From contig NZ_JAAORE010000003.1 of assembly GCF_017696175.1 (NCBI RefSeq), positions 1 through 64,000 of the forward strand: a stretch of DNA of 64,000 nucleotides, in the 5' to 3' direction. Of the stretch, positions 59,071 to 64,000 are shown piece by piece. A model generated the notes under the pieces. That model searched no databases, had not been told where the DNA came from, and saw only the letters and a program-made list of their open reading frames with translations. The DNA is from Prochlorococcus marinus XMU1404 (lineage in GTDB: Bacteria > Cyanobacteriota > Cyanobacteriia > PCC-6307 > Cyanobiaceae). The translations under genes and the position numbers were made by a program. The number at the start of each line of letters is the position of its first letter. Position 1 is the first letter of the stretch.

Positions 59071-59250
59071 ATGAATTTAGGCTTACTTTTTCTTAAAGTA
59101 AATACTTTAGGCTTAATAACCCTTTCAGAACTTGATTGGATTACTAACCATCAATCCGAATTTTCAAGGTTAGATATGGCTTTAGTTATTAAAATTGGCC
59201 GTCTTATGGATTCTGGAGTGGTGGAAATTGATAATAGATTACCTGTTTAA
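59071..59250 (+). CDS. Small protein at the end of the hli cluster
   Basis: 59 residues from the ATG at 59071, directly after the hli stop. Amphipathic (LGLLFLKVNTLGLITLSELD; MALVIKIGRLMDSGVVEIDN), no clear membrane helix. Conserved placement in the operon suggests a link to hli function; unknown. Confidence 0.65.
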   Translation: MNLGLLFLKVNTLGLITLSELDWITNHQSEFSRLDMALVIKIGRLMDSGVVEIDNRLPV

Positions 59251-59321
59251 TTTTAAAAAAATTGATCGTCACGAGTGTTTGTCATTAGGGATACTGACAG
59301 GCACTTTTTTATGAGAAAAAA

Positions 59322-59361
59322 TAAAAAAAAAGAGATTGTTTCCTAGCTAAAAACAATCTCT
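59322..59361 (-). terminator. Terminator of the following minus-strand gene
   Basis: AGAGATTGTTT/AAACAATCTCT (11 bp) with a run of A on the plus strand, thus U on the minus transcript. Confidence 0.85.
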
Positions 59362-59454
59362 CAACTACCTAATTCTTACATGAAAATTTCAAGTAAGCTC
59401 ATAGATTTTAACTGATTTATTTTTATAGTAAATACGTAAAAATATTTTTGTTAT

Positions 59455-59670
59455 TTATCTTTTTAAACCACCTCTTTTTATCCATAGGAACCATGTAACC
59501 CAAATAGGAGGGAGGAATCTGATTAAAAAAGAAATTTTATATATATAAAATGGGGCATTTTCACTTTGAAATAGATTTAGAAAAAAAGAAGATATAGTTA
59601 CCCAGAGTAAAATTATTAATATATTTGCTCCCAACATAGCGAACTTATTTTGTTTGAATATTTTTGGCAT
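59455..59670 (-). CDS. Two-helix membrane protein
   Basis: 71 residues. FAMLGANILIILLWVTISSF and FLIRFLPPIWVTWFLWIK; basic tail. Function unknown. Confidence 0.6.
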   Translation of the reverse strand: MPKIFKQNKFAMLGANILIILLWVTISSFFLNLFQSENAPFYIYKISFLIRFLPPIWVTWFLWIKRGGLKR

Positions 59671-59728
59671 AAGGTAAATTTTTTATATTCTTAATTTTAA
59701 ATAATCTCGTGAAATTATTCATACATTT

Positions 59729-59980
59729 TCAAAAAAACTTCAAATTTAAAATCCATATCCAAATAAAAAAAGTACTAAATTTTAATCCCTCTCCAAATAA
59801 CAGTCCAAAAGCAATAGGAGGAGAAAATATTAAAAAAAGAATAGAGAATAAACTAAATAAAGCAAATGATCCTCTTAGAAAAAAATTCTTTCTTTTTGTT
59901 CTTCTTAGATTTCTTAAGATATTCCACTCCCATTCGATAAACCTATAGAACTTTTCTGATAATAAAAATAAATACTTCAT
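59729..59980 (-). CDS. Basic membrane protein (uncertain)
   Basis: 83 residues. A basic start (RNLRRTKRKNFFLRG) and a long hydrophobic C-terminal part. A plus-strand frame overlaps it; the minus frame is preferred because it has better helices and matches the direction of its neighbours. Confidence 0.45.
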   Translation of the reverse strand: MKYLFLLSEKFYRFIEWEWNILRNLRRTKRKNFFLRGSFALFSLFSILFLIFSPPIAFGLLFGEGLKFSTFFIWIWILNLKFF

Positions 59981-60033
59981 TAATATTATTAATTTCTATC
60001 GAGTTTTCCTATTTATAAAATTAATTTCACCTG

Positions 60034-60318
60034 TTAGCAATAAACTTTATCCCCTTCTTCAGAAAGATAGTAAATTCTATTTTCTGAACTTACAAAGAAA
60101 GTTAATCCCTTATATTGTGATCTTCTAAATTTTTCTAATCTAAGTTTGTGTAAATCCCAATTATCAGTACTTATATCTGGATTAAATTCTTGTTCTTTTA
60201 AGAAAGGTACATAAGTTGGAATAATTGTTGTTTTTTGGGCTAACCTTCTATTTCGTTTTGAATAAAAAAATAATAATAATAAAAGTACAAAAAAAAGAAT
60301 TAATAATATATTTGTCAT
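60034..60318 (-). CDS. Membrane-anchored hypothetical protein
   Basis: 94 residues. An N-terminal helix (ILLILFFVLLLLLFFYSKRN), then a soluble part ending in ENRIYYLSEEGDKVYC. Function unknown. Confidence 0.6.
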   Translation of the reverse strand: MTNILLILFFVLLLLLFFYSKRNRRLAQKTTIIPTYVPFLKEQEFNPDISTDNWDLHKLRLEKFRRSQYKGLTFFVSSENRIYYLSEEGDKVYC

Positions 60319-60479
60319 TGTGAATTTTTCTAATTTAAAAAACTTTATTTTGGAGAATCAAGAACTTTTCACAATAAATTTCTTAGTAAGTAAAAAATCC
60401 TATTTTTATATTCTTGTATTTTTGAATACTTATCAAGGGTTTACCTAAATAAGATTATGAAGTGAGTCGCATTTTCAAC

Positions 60480-60623
60480 ATGACTCAAAATTCCATGAAT
60501 ACTCCTTATGCAAAAAGAGTAGCTGAAAAATTTAGAGAGGCTCAAAACTATTTAAAAACAAATGGTTTTAGTAGATCAACTAAACATTTACTTGAAGATA
60601 TTGAGAATTCTGTTGAAAAATAA
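60480..60623 (+). CDS. 47-residue helical protein
   Basis: MTQNSMNTPYAKRVAEKFRE AQNYLK..., all helical. Its stop overlaps the next ATG (TAATG). Function unknown. Confidence 0.6.
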   Translation: MTQNSMNTPYAKRVAEKFREAQNYLKTNGFSRSTKHLLEDIENSVEK

Positions 60624-60781
60624 TGCCTATACCCCCTTACTTACCACAATTACAATATGGCTACGATGATGGCTTTACAACCATTGTTTTTGGGTTAATA
60701 GGAAGTTGCTTAGGATGTATTTTGATTTTATTAATTTCATTTTTTGAATTTAAATTCAAAAAGCAAAATAGTAAGCCTTAA
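60623..60781 (+). CDS. 52-residue membrane protein
   Basis: MPIPPYLPQLQYGYDDGFTT then a helix (IVFGLIGSCLGCILILLISF) and a basic tail. Coupled to the gene before it. Function unknown. Confidence 0.6.
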   Translation: MPIPPYLPQLQYGYDDGFTTIVFGLIGSCLGCILILLISFFEFKFKKQNSKP

Positions 60782-60789
60782 GAGACTTA

Positions 60790-61881
60790 CTAAACATTAA
60801 ATAAGAACTCCATTACATCACCTTCGTTAACAATATATTCCTTACCTTCACTTCTTAAAAGACCTTTAGTTTTTGCATTGGCAATTGAACCTGAATCAAT
60901 TAAATTTTGATATGAAATAGTCTGAGCTCTTATAAATCCTTTTTCAAAATCAGTATGAATTACTCCTGCTGCCTGTGGCGCAGTCATACCATCTTTTATG
61001 GTCCATGCTTTTGTTTCCTTTTCTCCAGTAGTGAAATAAGTTTTTAATCCCAATAATTTATATGTTGATCTAATTAAAGAACTTAATCCCCCTTCTTCTA
61101 CTCCTAAACCAATAAGGTAGTCTTTTTTATCTTCTGGTTCTAACTCTATTAATTCAGATTCGACTTGCGCTGATATTTTTATACATTCTGTATTTTCATT
61201 GCTTGCAAAACTCTGAACTTTTGTTGAGAAATCATTCCCTACAGCTAAATCATTTTCATTCAAATTTGTTGCGTAAATAATTGGTTTAGCTGTTAGGAAG
61301 CCTAGTTGCTTAATTATTAAATTTTCTTCTTCACTCAAAGATATTGATCTAACTGAAAGGCCTTTCTCTAGCTCTCCTTCAATTTTTTCTAGTAAGGTGT
61401 CTTCTTTTGCTGCCACTTTACTAGTTCTAACCTGTTTTTTAATTCTTTCTCTTCTTTTTTGGAGTTGAGATAAATCAGCTAAATTCAATTCGAGATTAAT
61501 TATCTCAATATCGTCCAAGGGATCTACCTTTCCAGAAACATGAATTACATCACTATCTTCAAAGCACCTTACAACATGAACTATTGCATCAACCTCCCTA
61601 ATATTTGATAAAAATTTATTTCCCAAACCTTCGCCCTTACTAGCTCCTTTTACCAGTCCTGCGATATCTACAAATTCAATTTTTGTTGGGATAATATTTT
61701 GGCTAGAACTTAAATTACCTAACTCTTGCAACCTTTGATCTGGGACTGAAACTATGCCTTTATTAGGTTCTATAGTACAAAAGGGAAAATTAGCCGCTTG
61801 GGCCTTAGCATTTTCTACAAGTGCATTGAATAGAGTTGATTTTCCAACATTTGGTAATCCAATAATACCTGCTTTTAACAT
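60790..61881 (-). CDS. ychF: Ribosome-associated ATPase/GTPase YchF
   Basis: 363 residues, the family's usual size. G1 is GLPNVGKST, G3-like DIAGLVKGASKGEGLGNKF; the coiled-coil part is at 125-160; the C-terminal TGS-like domain begins about 275 with LKTYFTTGEKETKAWTIKDG and ends GDVMEFLFNV. NxxE (NLNE) replaces the usual NKxD, the reason the family prefers ATP. Core gene, single unit. Confidence 0.96.
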   Translation of the reverse strand: MLKAGIIGLPNVGKSTLFNALVENAKAQAANFPFCTIEPNKGIVSVPDQRLQELGNLSSSQNIIPTKIEFVDIAGLVKGASKGEGLGNKFLSNIREVDAIVHVVRCFEDSDVIHVSGKVDPLDDIEIINLELNLADLSQLQKRRERIKKQVRTSKVAAKEDTLLEKIEGELEKGLSVRSISLSEEENLIIKQLGFLTAKPIIYATNLNENDLAVGNDFSTKVQSFASNENTECIKISAQVESELIELEPEDKKDYLIGLGVEEGGLSSLIRSTYKLLGLKTYFTTGEKETKAWTIKDGMTAPQAAGVIHTDFEKGFIRAQTISYQNLIDSGSIANAKTKGLLRSEGKEYIVNEGDVMEFLFNV

Positions 61882-62025
61882 TTGAGAAAACTTATGGAAA
61901 AATTATCAAGAAAACATCTTCTAGTAATATAGTATTTACTTAACCAATCTTGGATAAGTTAATTATAATCGTCTTGATTATTTATTTAGTTCCTAAATAT
62001 TCTCTACTTCTGCTTTTAAAAAGAA

Positions 62026-63087
62026 ATGTTTGATTTAATAAAAAAAAATATAAATCTAAGAAGTGGAATTATATTGCTTTCTCTAGCTATATTTTTCGTT
62101 TTTATAACCAATTCCTTCAAGAAAAATAAGTCAAAAGATATTTCTGATTTTGTAGTTCAAGTCGAAAAGGGAATCCTCTCAGATTCAATTAATACTAGTG
62201 GTGAAGTAAAAGCAATAAGGACAAGCAATATAGGGACTCGGAAGCAAGGCGTAATAAAAGAAATCAAAGTAGATGAGGGCGATCTTGTAAAAAAAGATCA
62301 GGTTTTAGCTTCTCTTGATGATAAAGACTTTATCTATAAAATTGAAGAACTTGAATTAAATTTAGAAAAACAAAAATCTGAATTTTCAAGAAGGGAATAT
62401 TTATATCAAGAAGGTGCGGTAAGTAAAGAAGACTATGAAAGTTATAAAAATAACTACAACATTAGTAGAGCCAAGCTTAATGATGCAAAAGCTGAAAAAA
62501 GTTTCTATTTAATTAAAGCTCCTTATGGAGGAAAGATAACTGCAAAATATGCTGAGATAGGATCTTATATCACACCAAGTACAAACTTAAGTACAGACCC
62601 TAAAACCAAAAACTTTATTTTTGAACTATCAGAGGGGCTAGAAATTGTTGCTAAAGTTCCTGAGAGTGACATTGGCAGAATAAAAATAGGTCAAGAAGCC
62701 TCAGTAAGAATTGAGGCTTATCCCTCAAAAAAATATAGTGCCATAGTTAAAAAAATAGCTACTAGAGCTGTAAAAGATAACAATGTAACCTCATTCGAAG
62801 TAACTTTAAATTTTAAAGATATTTCTGAAGAAATTAAAATTGGAATGACAGCAGATCTTGAATTCAGAGTCGAAGGTAATGAAGAAAAAATCTTAGTGCC
62901 AACAGTTTCTATTGTCACAGAAAAAGGTGAAAAGGGAATTTTGAAAGTTGATAAAAACAATTCTCCCAAATTTGAAAAAATTGAAATTGGTATTAGTAGT
63001 GGAAATAAAACTTCAGTAATTGATGGATTAGAACCTGGAGAAAAAATCTTTATTGATATTCCACCTTGGGCTAAGAAGAGAAAATGA
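62026..63087 (+). CDS. HlyD/RND-type periplasmic adaptor
   Basis: 353 residues. An N-terminal membrane anchor (GIILLSLAIFFVFITNSF), a lipoyl-like half (ISTSGEV / IKEIKVDEGDLVKKDQVLAS), a coiled-coil hairpin at about 105-150 (EELELNLEKQKSEFSRREYL), the second lipoyl half (APYGGKITAKYAEIGSYITP) and a beta-barrel. Such adaptors link an inner-membrane ABC (DevBCA/MacAB type) or RND pump to an outer-membrane channel; no pump gene is in the window. Confidence 0.85.
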   Translation: MFDLIKKNINLRSGIILLSLAIFFVFITNSFKKNKSKDISDFVVQVEKGILSDSINTSGEVKAIRTSNIGTRKQGVIKEIKVDEGDLVKKDQVLASLDDKDFIYKIEELELNLEKQKSEFSRREYLYQEGAVSKEDYESYKNNYNISRAKLNDAKAEKSFYLIKAPYGGKITAKYAEIGSYITPSTNLSTDPKTKNFIFELSEGLEIVAKVPESDIGRIKIGQEASVRIEAYPSKKYSAIVKKIATRAVKDNNVTSFEVTLNFKDISEEIKIGMTADLEFRVEGNEEKILVPTVSIVTEKGEKGILKVDKNNSPKFEKIEIGISSGNKTSVIDGLEPGEKIFIDIPPWAKKRK

Positions 63088-64000
63088 GCTTAAAATCTGA
63101 AAACTCTAAAAAACCAATTTTACTTTTAGTCGATGGTCATTCACTTGCTTTTAGAAGCTTCTATGCATTTAGCAAAGGGATTGATGGAGGTTTAACAACC
63201 AAAGAGGGATTCCCAACAAGTGTGACTTATGGATTTCTAAAAAGCCTTCTTGATAATTGCAAAAATATTAGTCCTGAGGGTGTTTGTATTACTTTTGATA
63301 CCGAAAAACCTACTTTCAGACATGAATTAGATCCAAATTATAAGGCTAATAGAGATGTAGCACCAGATGTTTTTTTTCAGGATATTGAACAACTAGAAAT
63401 AATTTTAGAAGAAAGCCTTAATTTACCAATTTACAAGTCTCCTGGTTACGAAGCAGATGATCTCTTAGGCACAATTGCAAATGATGCTTCTTCTAAAGGA
63501 TGGTGCGTAAATATTCTTTCTGGGGATCGGGACTTATTTCAATTAGTAGATGATCAAAAAGACATTTATGTACTTTATATGGGTGGTGGTCCATATGCAA
63601 AAAGTGGTAATCCGACTCTTATTAATGAAAATGGAGTAAAAGAAAAATTAGGGGTTGCGCCAGAAAGAGTAGTTGATCTTAAAGCTCTAACTGGTGATAG
63701 TTCTGATAATATTCCTGGTATTAAAGGGGTAGGTCCAAAAACTGCAATTAATCTACTAAAAGAAAACGATACACTTGATGGGATTTATCAGGCTTTGGAC
63801 AAGATTCAGCAGAACAATGATAAAAAACATAAAGGATTCATCAAAGGTTCGGTTATAGAAAAGCTCAGAAACGATAAGCATAATGCTTTTCTTTCCAGGG
63901 ATTTAGCAAAAATAAATACTGAAGTGCCTTTGATATTAAGTGATGGTTATGAATTAAAAAATATAAATCAAGAACTTCTCTCAGAGTCACTGCAAAAACT
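63084..64000 (+). CDS. polA: DNA polymerase I, N-terminal part (runs off the window)
   Basis: ATG at 63084 overlaps the adaptor stop (ATGA). The visible 305 codons hold the 5'-3' exonuclease domain: LLVDGHSLAFRSFYAF, TFDTEKPTFRHEL, SPGYEADDLLGTIAN, ILSGDRDLFQLVD and GDSSDNIPGIKGVGPKTA, with the acidic metal ligands in place. The polymerase domain lies beyond position 64000. Role: Okazaki-fragment processing and repair. Confidence 0.93.
   Translation, partial: MSLKSENSKKPILLLVDGHSLAFRSFYAFSKGIDGGLTTKEGFPTSVTYGFLKSLLDNCKNISPEGVCITFDTEKPTFRHELDPNYKANRDVAPDVFFQDIEQLEIILEESLNLPIYKSPGYEADDLLGTIANDASSKGWCVNILSGDRDLFQLVDDQKDIYVLYMGGGPYAKSGNPTLINENGVKEKLGVAPERVVDLKALTGDSSDNIPGIKGVGPKTAINLLKENDTLDGIYQALDKIQQNNDKKHKGFIKGSVIEKLRNDKHNAFLSRDLAKINTEVPLILSDGYELKNINQELLSESLQK

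Noticed and set aside
59709-59948. Plus-strand frame opposite 59729-59980
   Set aside because: Lysine/asparagine-rich low-complexity sequence; the minus frame looks more protein-like and follows its neighbours' direction.

Overview
The window is AT-rich cyanobacterial DNA that reads as a high-light-adapted Prochlorococcus. The grounds are several high-light-inducible (hli) genes with the ERTNGR/NGRxAMxG signature, many very small membrane-protein genes, DUF1651, DUF2839, DUF1330 and DUF3721 type proteins, short overlapping genes, and a phosphate/arsenate gene set of the kind known in this genus. The organism is inferred from gene content only.

Layout. (1) 1-2327: left flank with a porin 5' part running off the window and adenine phosphoribosyltransferase. 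(2) 2328-2401: an intact tRNA-Pro (anticodon TGG). (3) 2402-40495: a long array in which the 3' half of this same tRNA recurs about every 0.9-5 kb (12 good copies and two relics between 18.35 and 40.5 kb). Each pair of copies bounds one cassette with a few genes, 13 in all (E0-E12). This matches tRNA-targeted integrative elements of the tycheposon kind described from Prochlorococcus. Most cassettes carry short tandem direct repeats (11-12 bp period) near both ends. The repeat sequence usually matches at the two ends of one cassette and changes from cassette to cassette. Many cassettes also start, just after the tRNA copy, with an intrinsic terminator whose stem shows compensatory base changes. 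(4) 40496-64000: right flank with hli genes, a pseudouridine synthase, a SRAP protein, many tiny genes, an NRAMP-like and an Na+-dependent transporter, SelO, an hli cluster, YchF, an HlyD-type adaptor and the start of polA.

E0 (2402-18397) is the only cassette with a recognisable recombinase. Next to the tRNA it has a replication module (HTH proteins, a VirE-type P-loop protein, iteron-like repeats). At the far end it has a tyrosine recombinase coupled to a small protein resembling the N-terminus of DNA ligase. Between them lies the phosphate/arsenic cargo: arsR, an ars-type gapdh, arsJ, chrA, pstS, a porin, phoR and phoB. GAPDH is expected to form 1-arseno-3-phosphoglycerate and ArsJ to export it, while PstS, the porin and PhoBR handle phosphate scarcity. 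E1-E12 have no recombinase of their own. They carry an HTH/GIY-YIG-like protein, a YHYH protein, a DsrE-like protein, tiny membrane-protein operons, DUF1330 and RRM proteins, a PsbF-like protein lacking the heme histidine, an A-type iron-sulfur-carrier-like protein, a CobW-like protein with two metallophosphoesterases, a TPR protein and an HtrA-like protease. They look like non-autonomous passengers that would have to be moved in trans.
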